From contig CM028132.1 in NCBI GenBank assembly GCA_016271365.2, positions 586,341,001 to 586,405,000 of the forward strand: a DNA stretch of 64,000 nucleotides, in the 5' to 3' direction. Below the pieces are notes generated by a model that ran no database searches, was not told the origin of the DNA, and saw nothing but the letters and a program-made list of their open reading frames with translations. Shown here one piece after another: positions 10,190 to 20,098 of the stretch. The first letter of the stretch is position 1, and each line of letters starts with the position of its first letter. The stretch is from Neoceratodus forsteri. Its lineage: Eukaryota > Chordata > Ceratodontiformes > Ceratodontidae. The position numbers and the translations under genes are program-made.

Positions 10190-12365
10190 CTAGTTCAGGA
10201 GCACATCTAGAGACAAGCACTATATTAAGGTAGGCACTGGGGACAGGACAAGGTTAGGAGTTGAGGCAGGTGCAGGGGCCATTAAAAGCTGGTGACAGAC
10301 ACTGCCTAGGAGAGTGGTGGGTGACCTAAGGATGATGTGGGATACAACTGTGGGCTTGTGTGTTGGAGCTCCCACAGTATAGAAGGGTCCACGATAGAAG
10401 TAAGGCTGAATAGTAGGAAGGTAGTAGTAATAAGGGACTCTATTGTGAAGTACGTTAGCCTGGTAAGTATAGTGTTGGCATACTGAAGCCATGCAGACTG
10501 CTTGATCACTTGCGTCATTGCTATGCGGGTTGCAGACATTACACTGACAGTGGACAGGCTTGTGCAGGAGAAAAAGGAATCAACCATAGTGGTACTATGA
10601 CAGGGCTGAATAAGGCCCTGCCCCATTTGTTATGCCAAATGAATTTAAATGCAAAGGTCTGTTCTATCCTTTCCTTTTCTGTCTCTTGTCTATCTGGTTG
10701 TGCAAACAAATTTTCTTATGTGACCTAGGAACTGAATACTCCAAAGGTTTTACGATTCTCTACCCCTCGCTTTCTTTCTGCCTTCACTTGCTATTTATGT
10801 TTTTTCTTCCCCCTTGTGTATCTGCAGGTATAAACATATATGTGAATCTCTGTGTAAAACTGTATGTAATACTGGGATCCTTTGTTTAAAATGTGCATAG
10901 TTATACTGTTGAAATTACTGCAAAAAGCTATTTGGAACTCAGGGGATTAACCTGCTATGTAGTTTTTAAGCCTTTTGTAGTGCTGTAAACAAGAGGTCAG
11001 TTCTGGGTCACCATGTACTGATTTGCTGCACCAGCAAAGAACAAAACTGACAAGAACATTCTGTAAACTTACAAGAACGTTCTGTGAGAAGCAGGCTCTC
11101 TTATCGAATTCACAGATAAAGATTTATAAAAAGAGCAGCAATGCTTTTGCTAGAGAGACAAGGAGACTGAGAGACTGAAACTTGGAATTAAGAGATACCT
11201 TCAGAAGAAGGACTTTGTTTTCTCTGTGTGTACTACCTTTGTAAATAGTCATACTGAATAATTTGTATTTTTTAATTTTACTGTTATTGAGAAAAATAAA
11301 ATGTTATTTGTGAATTTTTAAACTGCTCCTGGTTTTCCTGTGCTTCCTGACCTGTGCCTCGATGACAGGTACATGTTGGCACACATTATGTAGGCAGATG
11401 AAGACCTGAGATCCTGCAACATACATTTAGAAAACTAGGCAGGAGCCTTAACAGTAGGACATCCAAAGTAGCATTCTTCAATACTACCTGTGCCATGCAC
11501 AGGGACACTAATGCAACAGGAGATTATGTAGTTGAAAGTGCAGCTAAAGGTTTGGTGGAGGAAACGAGGTTTATGTTCCTCTCACACTGAGACACATTCT
11601 GAAACAGAGAAGCCTGTGCAATGTGTATGGACTCATGTGAGCCCAGAAAGGGTGGGGATTCTGGCTCACAGGATAGATGGAGGATGCTTTAAACTAGGAC
11701 AGGCGCTGGTAGGGATAAGTGTAGGGAAACACCCACACCCCAATCAGGTACAAGAGAGTACAAAGGTCACCAGCAATAGGCTCAAGGTAGGGATGGGGAG
11801 AAACAGAGACCTTCACTGCATGCCATTTATATAAGAAACACAACAAACAAGACTGATGAGCTGGAGGTGGAACTTTTTAAGGCAAGCTACAATACAGTAG
11901 AACTCACAAAGACCTGGTGGAGCAAAGGCATAAGCTGAGATGCAAGGGCAGAGGGGTACAATCTCTTCAGAATAGCCAGAGAGAGTCAGGTGGGTGGAGG
12001 GATGACTTTCTATGTCAAGGAAGTGATTGAAGAAAGTTAAAATAGTGGATGTGAGGAGAGATGGGTATACTACAGAAAGCCTACAGCTGAAATTAGGATT
12101 CCTGGGAGGCAGAAAGACAATTCTGGGAGTATGTTGCAGACCACCAAGTGGCACAGCAGAGCAGGACTTGGCAAATGAATTTGAAATGGTAAAACCTACA
12201 ATGCTAATTTTTCACATGGGGATTTTAACCTACCTGACACCGTCTGGGGGTGGAAAGTGCCACAAGGGAAAGCAGGAAGGAATTTCATGTTTGTAGAAAA
12301 AGACTCTTCCTATCTTCAGCATCTCGGGTATGGGACAAGAGAGGATGCGTTTTTCAATTATCTAG
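10190..12365 (+). mobile_element. CR1-like LINE fragment (copy B), ORF1 and endonuclease part
   Basis: A degraded CR1-type element on the plus strand. The left piece (about 10200-10595) encodes the esterase block VVVIRDSIVKYV and a following ADITLTVDRLVQEKESTIVV. After the LTR-like insert it resumes with VHVGTH, the block III equivalent. ORF2 endonuclease traces follow: TWWSKGIS near 11920, GGGMTFYVKEVIEE near 11995-12040 and ILGVCCRPPSG near 12120. The reverse transcriptase is absent because the element breaks off at about 12365, next to an inverted-repeat complex. Many stops and frameshifts indicate an old copy. Confidence 0.7.
10596..11367 (+). mobile_element. Probable solo LTR inserted in CR1 copy B
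   Basis: The 772-bp segment interrupts the CR1 esterase frame exactly between VV and HVG and is flanked by the direct repeat GGTAC (10591-10595 and 11368-11372), a 5-bp duplication as expected of retroviral or gypsy integrase. It contains a TATA-like TTTATAAAAAG near 11134, a polyadenylation signal AAATAAAA near 11295 and no coding frame. The ends read TATGACAGGG and GATGACA, so the canonical TG/CA termini are not perfect. The family is not identified. It is noncoding, so no viral gene is present. Confidence 0.6.
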
Positions 12366-12367
12366 AT

Positions 12368-12787
12368 GACAAAGAACCTCTGTGCACAAGCACTGAGGCA
12401 GTGGTTACCCCAAAAGGCATTTGGCTGGGAAGCCAAGTTTCAAAGAAATACAAAATCACACTTTTTTATTTGGTTGTTTAACCAGGAGTAGTACACTAAG
12501 CTGAAAGCTTTTTTACAGGTGCGACCTGGGAGCACAGGGAAGTTAAGTGACTTGCTCAGGGTCACACAGTATGCAAGTGGAAGCTGTGGGATTCAAACCC
12601 AGGTCTGGTCTGCTGGATGTCACCAGATTTGCAGCTCAGAGTCTTAAACCACTGTGCTATACTGCCTCCCATACATGTATTGTGGGGGCATGTGTGATTT
12701 TGTATTTCTTTGAAACTTGGCTTCCCGGCCAAATGCCCTTTGGGGTAACCATTGCCTCAGTGATTGCGCACAGAGGTTATTTGTCTT
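12368..12787. repeat. Inverted repeat with ~95-bp arms
   Basis: The left arm 12368-12461 is the reverse complement of the right arm 12692-12787 with few mismatches (both hold the word AAGCCAAGTTTCAAAGAAAT or its complement). The spacer of about 230 bp contains the MIR-like SINE. The right arm is also the left margin of the hammerhead-bearing unit, so the left arm looks like an inverted partial copy of that unit without its ribozyme. Confidence 0.85.
12480..12675 (-). mobile_element. tRNA-derived CORE/MIR-like SINE
   Basis: Read on the minus strand this begins with GGCAGTATAGCACAGTGGTT (tRNA-like A-box region) and continues through CCTGGGTTTGAATCCC (B-box region) to TGTGTGACCCTGAGCAAGTC and ACTTAACTTCCCTGTGC. 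The last words match the MIR/CORE-SINE pattern very well. MIR-type SINEs are ancient tRNA-derived elements mobilised by L2-type LINEs, and L2-like LINEs are present in this window. It lies in the spacer of the inverted repeat 12368-12787. Confidence 0.75.
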
Positions 12788-13077
12788 TTAAATTATTTTT
12801 TGTTTTAATTGGGGTCACCACAATATAACCCAGATAGACCATCTTAGGGTAACTGGTTCATTCCACTAGGGTGTCAAACATATGAGGCATACTGATGAGT
12901 CCTGGTAGGACGAAACATGTGTCTATGTCTTCTGTTGGCACTCTTTACAAACTGTGTGAGAGGCCTTTCGGCACCATGCATGCCTGCTTAAAGTTGAACC
13001 AGCATAATATTCTATGGTGATTTGTATATGCAGCCCATGATGCTTTGCATTGCGGGGGCATGTGTGATTTTGTATTT
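12677..13077 (+). mobile_element. ~370-bp direct-repeat-bounded unit carrying a hammerhead ribozyme (Penelope-like or retrozyme-like)
   Basis: A 31-bp word (GGGGGCATGTGTGATTTTGT is its core) occurs at 12677-12707 and again at 13047-13077, 370 bp apart. This is as expected of the pseudo-LTRs of Penelope-like elements or of tandem satellite or retrozyme units. Between them lies a complete type I hammerhead ribozyme. There is no reverse transcriptase or GIY-YIG frame nearby, so the unit is non-autonomous or a solo pseudo-LTR. Hammerheads of this kind are established in Penelope-like elements and in amphibian satellite DNA. Which of these applies here is inference. Confidence 0.6.
12884..12931 (+). 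ncRNA. Type I hammerhead ribozyme
   Basis: All conserved parts are present and in order. Stem I 5' strand GAGGCATA lies at 12884-12891 and the core CTGATGA at 12892-12898. Stem II GTCCT-GGT-AGGAC is at 12899-12911, five perfect pairs with a 3-nt loop. The core GAAA is at 12912-12915. Stem III is minimal: A15.1 and C at 12915-12916, loop ATGT, then GT at 12921-12922. The cleavage triplet is GTC, so the break is predicted after C12923. Stem I 3' strand TATGTCTT at 12924-12931 pairs with GAGGCATA over eight positions including two G-U wobbles. The palindrome ACATGT in stem III would allow dimer formation, as described for Penelope-element hammerheads. Activity is inferred, not shown. Confidence 0.85.
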
Positions 13078-14175
13078 ATTTCAATTATCTGCTGAGTAGT
13101 AGGGATGGCATGGTCAGAGCAGTAACATTTGGGGAGCCAATTGGTACAGTATAAGTTCCATGAAACTGTCACACCAAGAGGTTGTTTTAGTATTTCTCAA
13201 GGAGTTGCACAAGGCCAAAAACTGTTGAATAAGAGATGTAACTCAGTGTTGCATTTTGTTGTGACAGAACTGCAGGTGCATACTAGTTGGGTTGCAAAAC
13301 ATTTTCATAAAAGTTTCCCTTGGGCTGCTTAAGTGTTGAAAAACAGCATAATGTGAGTTACTAATGTATTTCAGACTTTAAAAAAAATGCAAACAATAAA
13401 ACTGCTTTAAGCATCTAGTGTATAATTAGGAATGAGGCACAGGTACCAGGGCTATATTGGCTCATATGCACTGCTGCCATTCTCCAAATGGATTAAAAAA
13501 AAAGAAGCTATTGTGTAAAACGAGCAAAAGTGCTAAGTTGCTATCCTAGACCCCTCTACAGTTCTGGAGAGACCTGGGACATTAGCTTTGCACTTTAGGT
13601 AATTTTGCCCTTTTTTTGCATTTTTGCATTTAGAGTAGGGCAGCAAAACTTTAAAAGAATGTGTGGCAATGCTGCCCTTTGCATCTGTGCCTCATCCCTA
13701 GCTATACACTGGATACCTGAGAGAGGTTTCCGTCTGTCTGCTGTGAGTAAAGGGTTAGCTGCCCTTTGAAACTGCACTCCTTTTTATACCGAGTGCATTG
13801 CCAGGTTGTTTGTGCCAAACGGACAAAAGAGTACAAAATGAACTCACTGGATGGCAGTGTAAAATGACTTGTACTGTAACTGAACATACTAGGACTGAAT
13901 TTGAGGTGATGGGGAAACCTACATCACCCAATAAACAGAACCGCCCTTCTGTTTCTGGAATGTACCTTAATGAGTATTCTTATGGCATTATGTTGCATAG
14001 TTTAAAGGTCCTATGCAGCCCAGTAAAGTATTTTGGGTGATATATAAACAGTACATAAGGAATGATATATATAAATTAAAACAAGCATGACATTTCAAAT
14101 ACTGATGACATGCACAGCTTCTGTCTGGGACATCTTTGAGTTGGGGGGCCCCCAGTGACCACTGGGACTGAGGGT
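13078..14175. other. No recognised feature
   Basis: AT-rich unique-looking sequence with short frames only. I see no terminal repeats, splice-bounded exon or RNA gene. Confidence 0.3.
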
Positions 14176-14179
14176 ACTA

Positions 14180-14900
14180 ATGGCCGGCTCTGCCAATAAA
14201 AGACCAGGATGCTGAACCCAATAGCTACAAGCTGATGGAAGCTGTTGTGGCTAAACTGATGAATACTCCATTGAGTACCACTGAGTGGGAGTGCTAATTC
14301 CAGATGGGAGATTCTGAAGCAAAACACAATAGAGGCAACAACTAGATGAGTCTTCATGGACAACAAAGGCAAGAAAGCAAGGTAGGGATGTCTGCAGTTG
14401 TCCAAATAACTCCAAGTTATGGGAAAAAAGGAGGGCATATGATAAATGCACAGATTCTGATGACAGGGCAAGACTAGTTGTGTACAGAGCATTACAGAAG
14501 GAACACAAGGCCACAACTACCCAGGCCACAGCTAGTCTGGAAGACAGGATAATGCAGAGTTCAAGGGGAATAATAATCAATTTTTCCAATACATATGGAA
14601 CAGAAGGAGAGTAAGTGATAATGTGGGGCCACTGATCATTTAAGGGTGTCATTAAGCAAAGTAGGGGGACTAGGTTAGCAGAGGCATTGAATTTGCCTCA
14701 GTATTCAACCAGGTAGTGACAGGGCATGGCCAGTTTGGATTGTAAGTTGTGTGATGAACACACCAAACAGAAGACAGCGCTTATCACAGCAGATTTAGTA
14801 GCTAAGTACTATATCTGGATGGTGCAATTCCAGGACAATCCCCAAGTCCAGATGGTATCATCCCAAGGGTAGTAGAAGAACTCCCAATAACTGTAACCCC
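14180..14900 (+). pseudogene. Degraded CR1-like ORF2 segment (linker and RT start)
   Basis: Fragments in several frames follow the order of CR1 ORF2. A Lys/Arg/Gln-rich linker comes near 14450-14570. FFQYIWNRRRVSDNVGPL follows near 14575-14640, then FASVFNQVV near 14695. A trace like SPDGIIPRVVEEL near 14845-14885 corresponds to the conserved GPDGIHPRVLKEL at the start of the RT. It breaks off before the catalytic region. It is older and more decayed than the other CR1 copies. Confidence 0.5.
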
Positions 14901-15171
14901 CCCCATTGGCTAGCCCCACTAGTAGCCTTTTTACAAACACAGATTATTTTCTGCATACCCAATAACTTTGTATTTTAAATTTGTGTTGATGCTTCATATA
15001 TGTAAATAAACCCATTCTATGTGCCATCATCTCAGAGTAAACGAAGCGGTTCCATGCTCACGTATACTCTGCTGACCAATCCCGTAGTCAAAAGACCATG
15101 TGTGTGTGATGGAACCACTCAATGTACTGCCAGAAGAAAACAAAAAGGAAAAAAACACAGCATACACTAAG

Positions 15172-15360
15172 GGTAGTGATTGCAGGAGGACTGTAGAACG
15201 GGGAACCGAAGGGTACAGTAAATTCTATTTCTTGCCTTTTATTATTTAAAGGTACAGTAAATGCTAGTGATTGCAGAAGGACTGTAGTTAGGGAAACTAT
15301 AGGGTACAGGAAAAGCTGATTCTGGGTCTTATTATTTAAAGATGCAGTACATGCTGAATT
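15172..15360. repeat. Two tandem copies of a ~91-bp unit
   Basis: TAGTGATTGCAG...GGACTGTAG and ATTATTTAAAG...CAGTA...ATGCT recur with a spacing of about 90-92 bp. The copies differ at a modest number of bases. Function unknown. Confidence 0.7.
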
Positions 15361-15689
15361 TGTGGCAGAGGTAGGGGCTAAAGCGAGTGTATTAGCACAC
15401 ACAGCAAGTAAGAGGGTAGCAGAAGTGGTTTTGAACCATAAGTATATACTTGCTCTAGATGATCATTGTGTCTTAAAGGAGTGGGAGACAACTAATCCTG
15501 GGTCACTGTGTCTTAAGGGATGGAGAGGCAAGGAATACTGAGGACTGCACTAGGAGGGCAGAGGGAGGGGAGAGTGTAAGCAAGAGAAATGAATTATTAT
15601 ACAGGATGTTGGAGAGGGCAAGTGCAGGGGTCTCCTAAAATGGGAAGGGGAACTCCTGGGGTAAACAGGACAACAGGCAGAATAGTGGG

Positions 15690-16950
15690 GTGCAATGGTT
15701 GTGGGGCAGCAGTGTTCATGGAAACACTGTGGAGGCTGGGGTGTTGTCCAATATATACCAGACTGGGGCAACTATAAACAGAGATAAACAATCTAAGAGA
15801 GGAAATAGTGAGGGCGTGGAAGGGCAGGGGGTTGAGGGGAATTGCAACTACAGTGGCAGTATGGGGACTTGGGGGGGGCTGAAGGAATGGAAAGAGAGAG
15901 GGAAGAGACCAACTGGGGGCATGGAGAAGAAGGGCAAGGCAGAGGGGTCAGGGTGGTAAGGGACCCAGACCAAGCTGTGGGGGAAGAAATGGCTGGAAAG
16001 AAGTGAGGAGAAAGGGAAAGGAGACTCCAGGGGCTCAGGGAAGGGCACATACCCTAGTACCGGGGGGACGTGGAGCATCCACTGGGGGAGGATTACGGTG
16101 TCCAACAGGTTCATACCTTCGGCAGATAGGATGGAGAAGGGCATTATGGAAGGACTGGAGAGAGAAGCAAGTAAGGATCAGGAAACAGGGATGGACAGAG
16201 GGGAGGAAAGGGAAGGAGAGTGGCATGGTTAGGATGGCAGCCAGTTAGAAAGGGTTGGAAGGGGAGGGAGGGATAGAGGTAGAGATTGGTAAAAAAGGGG
16301 AAGGGAGAGAGGAAGGTGGAGGAATGAACAAGGTAGGGGCATGGAAGGTACAGGGGGAGCAGGGAGGCAAGGGAGGAAAGGGAGGGGGTAGTAGAGGAGG
16401 AGATAGGAGGCAATCAAGGGAAACAGGAGAACTGGGGAGGCTAGGGAGGTAGAAATAGTGGAACAGAGGGGGAGGAGAGAAGATTTGCAGATTAGAGGCT
16501 GGAATCTTTCACCGGGGGAAAATGGGTGAGAAACTGGAGGGGAACCAGGGGGTCAAGAAGGCAGTTCAGGACTGGGGGTGCAATTAGGAAGGAAGAGACC
16601 AGGAGGGAGGGCCCACCAGAAATGAGATCAGATCCTTTAGATGTGGAGGTGAAGAATGCCGTAGTATTCAGGGACTCCATCATTAAGGGTATACACTGGA
16701 TCAGAAGAGGGTCCTGCATATAAGCAGAAGTCAGTCTTTTGTGAATGGGGGATGGAGACTAGGAGGGCAATGCAAAAACTCAGGGAGTGTGCTAGGTTGG
16801 TGGAGAAACCACAACTAATCATTCATCTGGGGACAAATGATGTGGTGAGCAAAGAAGTGGATGAGGTTAGAGAAGGTTCAAGGCACTGGCAAAGGGATGC
16901 ATGGAAGAGACAAAATCCTTGGCATTCTCAGAAGTCTTGCCAGAAGGCCT
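15690..16950 (+). pseudogene. CR1 ORF1 (copy C) with esterase motifs
   Basis: The start MVVGQQCSWKHCGG matches ORF1 of copy A. The middle is an extremely purine-rich Gly/Glu/Arg/Lys-coding stretch. The esterase domain follows: block I as VVFRDSIIKGI near 16660 (Gly of GDS changed to Arg, Ser kept) and block III as PQLIIHLGTND near 16810-16845. The domain is then lost in frameshifts. The family role (esterase in the LINE RNP) is known only in outline. Confidence 0.65.
15790..16620 (+). repeat. Strand-asymmetric purine (GGA/AGG) tract within CR1 ORF1
   Basis: Over about 830 bp the plus strand is dominated by A and G, with many GGG and GGGG runs closely spaced. Such sequence can form G-quadruplexes or triplex DNA. 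It is not a simple tandem repeat. It lies in CR1 ORF1, between the N-terminus and the esterase domain. Confidence 0.7.
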
Positions 16951-17619
16951 GGGTATTGTAGCCATAATAGAGACCTGGTGGTCAGAGCATCATACCAGGG
17001 AAGTAGGAGTCCCAGGGTACAGGTTTTTCCTGGAAGAATAACACTGGCGGGGGGTCGCTGTACATCAAGGAGGACATTAATGCTATAGAAGGGCAGGAGG
17101 AGCAGTTGGAGGCAGAGATCTTGTGGGCTATTATAAAACAAGCATTTGTCAATGCCGAATGTTTGCTTGTTGGCATCGGCAGTGGTAGTGTAGAAGTTAC
17201 AGAGCTGCGTAATAGGAATGGCAGTGAAGTATTGAACTGAAGCCAACCCCACCACCACCCTGCAGAGAGTGACAGGCATTGGGGTGTGCCTTTGGGTCGT
17301 GAGGCATAACAACCATGCCATTTCAGTACACCCCACCCTGCAGACACTGGCAAGTGTCACGGTGTTCCTTGGGGTCTTTGGCCCTTATGCGCACCCCATT
17401 CCATTAGGAAATACAGTGAGATGGATGCGATATAGGAGAACAGGAGTGAACTTTGAAGTCAAGAGTCCAAGGCATACCCTCGGCGCCTCTCACTAGCTAC
17501 AGGGTGTGGAATGGTATGGAGCATTACAGGCAAGAATCCCAAGTCACACCCCTGATGCCTGTCATTCTCACAGGGTTGGGCATTATGGTTGGAAACCCTA
17601 ATACCTCAGGCCTCCGTTG

Positions 17620-18990
17620 GTATTTTCACTCCAAATGTTCAACATGGTTTTTTTGTGACCCCACCTCACGAACAGGGGGAATATCAGTTTCTTAGCTGAA
17701 AGCTGCTTATGCACAGCGACTACGGCATTTAGCACCACAGGTGCAAGAACATTCCGAACAGGATGTAAAAAATGACAGCTGTACTGTTCATGGGGAGGTG
17801 TAAAAAATGGCAATGTTGCAAATCTGCAGTAAAAATATTTTAAAAAATGGTGAAGTCATGAGCGCACATAGAAACTGTACAGCACACACCTTAATCTCAA
17901 TTAGGTTGGGATTTTTTACAGCGGATTGTCAACTCAGGCATTTTGGGGCCTCCGATCATGAACGATGTCACTGTGATTTTCTTATCTGTCCCGAACAATG
18001 ATTTCCCACAGCGACCACGCATCTCTGCGCTGAAAGTGTGAAAACACACTTTGGCCATGTTGTGAAAAATGACAGCTGTACTGTAAATAAGGCAGTGTGG
18101 AAAAATGCCACTGGTGAAAATCTGGACTTAAAATATTACAAAGTCATGAACTTACGAGGGTGCGTGGAAACTGCACAATGCTCACTCGTAACACAGTCAT
18201 TTTATGGACTTTTGTCACCAAATTTTCAACATAGCCATTTTAAGACCTCTGCTCATGAACAGTGTAACTGTGATTTTCTTAATCTGTCCCAAACATTGCT
18301 TCCGCTTTCAACAGCACCGTGTCGCTACATGTACGAAAACACATTTAGGCGGCATATGAAAAATGGCAGCTGTACTGTTCACAACAAAGTGTAATAAAAT
18401 GGCAATGTTGAAAATCTGGAGAGAAACTATTAAATTCACAGACTTACAAGCATGCATAGGAACTGCGCAACGCACGCTCGTAAAACAGTCATTTTTAGGA
18501 ATTTTTTCACCAAATTTTCAACATAGCCATTTTAAGACCTCTGCTCATGAACAGAGTCACTGTGATTTTCTTAATGTGTCCTGTACATAGATTTTGCACA
18601 TCGACTGCGCCATTGTGCGCTACATGGGCAGAAACACATTTTGGGTGAGATGTGAAAAATGACAGCTGTACTACTCACAAGAAGGTGTGGTAAAATGGCA
18701 ATGTTGAAAATCTGGAGTGAAAATATTGAAAATTCGCGAACTTATGAGTGTGCGTAGGAACTGCGCAACGCACACTCGTAAAACAGTCGTTTTTTGGAAT
18801 TTTTCCACCAAATTTTCCAGATAGACTTCTTGAGAGCCCACCTTATGAACACTGGCAGTGTCGTTTCATTAATCGGTCCAGAAAGGTGATTTCGTACAGT
18901 GACCGCGCAGTAACTGTGAAATCACCCTTCGGGCCCAAATAACGCCATGACAGTGACATCATTCATGAGAAGGTCCCAAAACCCCATGTT
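17620..18990 (-). repeat. ~295-bp tandem repeat array, about 4.5 units (copy 1)
   Basis: The word AAAATG(A/G)CAGCTGTACT recurs at about 17768, 18065, 18360 and 18657, giving a period of 294-297 bp. Each unit also has TTTTCAACATAG, GCTCATGAACA and GCGCAACGCA-type words. The same unit builds the arrays at 48310-49430 and 59080-60060. No protein or RNA gene is recognised in the unit. Confidence 0.9.
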
Positions 18991-19625
18991 GAAAATTTGG
19001 TGCCAAAATTCCCCAAAATGCCTGAGATATGCAACAAAGTTGAAAAACCCTATCTAGCCATTATACAGCTCACGGCGTTTCCTCAGTTCGCGGTCGGCTT
19101 TGAAGAGTGCAGACGTGTTCCCGGTCCACTGAAGATCGTTGCAACGAGGTCCGGAGGTAAGTATGGGGTGAGGGGGGTGTGGGGAGGCAGGGTGCGCAGT
19201 GGGTGGGTGCAGATTGTGGGAGTGGGGCCAGGGAGACTACGTGGGACCGTTTTTTCTTTACAGGTTTAAAAAAAAAAAAAAAGGCCAGCGGACATTTGCC
19301 ACACTGGGGTGGGCTCCCAGCGTGGCACAGGGCCGGTTAGAGGCGTTCAGCCGGACGAGGATTAGGCACCCCGTCAGCCAAAGCATATATCGCCACGCTG
19401 GGGTGGGCTCCCAGCGTGGCACCCAGTACTCAGAGGGGGTAATGACAGTGGAGCCGACGGATTGGGCACCCCCATCGGCTATATCATGACTTGCCATGCT
19501 GGGGTGGGCACCCAGCGTGACATTTGGAAGGCTTTGGGGGGGCGGGGGGAGCGCAGCACAGCCGATGGGGGATTGGGCGCCCCTGTCGGCTATACAGTGT
19601 GTGCGGGGGGGCGCACGCCTGCGTG

Positions 19626-19662
19626 TGCGTGTGTATGTGTGTGTGTGTGTGTGTGTGTGTAG
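19626..19662. repeat. GT microsatellite
   Basis: A run of TGTG dinucleotides with a few interruptions lies near the right end of tandem-repeat-cored element copy 1. Confidence 0.95.
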
Positions 19663-20098
19663 GGGGAGCTGCACATGAGCAGGCAATATCTTATCGCTGC
19701 TCACTGAAGCATAGCTCCCCCTTTCAACTGTATGCCACTGCATTTTGGAGCTTGTCATAGACAGCTCCAGCATGCATTGGCTTACAGGGGCCATGCCTGC
19801 CAACACACTGACTGAATTGGAAGAGGGGGTGACACACCTCCGAAATCTCGGACGATGGCACTATGTTTCTTGCACATGCGTGCAAGCAAACATAAAAATG
19901 GTCTGGGGCATCAGTAAGACTGAGGGTGGTTTACAGACCTCCAGTGCAGGGGGAGAAAGTAGACAGGCAGATGTTTTACATGCAGTTCAAAGGATGGCAC
20001 TCAAGGGGGAGATTCTGCCAGTGGATGACCTTAACCTCCCAGATGTGGACTGAGATATCCCATCAGCAAAATCGGTCGGGAGCAGGGAGATCCTCGAG

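Larger units (their letters stand above)
17139..19891 (-). mobile_element. Unclassified tandem-repeat-cored element, copy 1
   Basis: This 2.75-kb insertion splits the CR1 endonuclease and is flanked by ATAAAA at 17133-17138 and 19892-19897. Its termini recur in copies 2 and 3: CAAGCATTTGTCAATGCC with a subterminal AATGTTTGCTTG on the left, and the complement of GTTTGCTTGCACGCATG on the right. Inside, from left, are a block with CAGTGACAGGCATTGGGGTG words, four ~295-bp tandem units, a GTAAGTATGGGG...TTTACAG block, hyphenated palindromes around GGGTGGGCTCCCAGC, and a GT microsatellite. No transposase is visible. The tandem core, unequal ends and T-rich target recall Helentron-associated non-autonomous elements, but that is a hypothesis. 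Confidence 0.7.

Noticed and set aside
18000..19000. Possible CRISPR-like or satellite array
   Set aside because: Units of ~295 bp without short-repeat/spacer alternation are not CRISPR. Shared ends in three separate locations show the array is part of a mobile element, not a free satellite.
18997..19160. Coding exon upstream of the donor-like site in the tandem-cored element (frame with VGFEECRRVPG)
   Set aside because: The reading resembles those of copies 2 and 3, but a one-base length difference upstream and a stop in copy 3 break it. It is more likely non-coding conservation.
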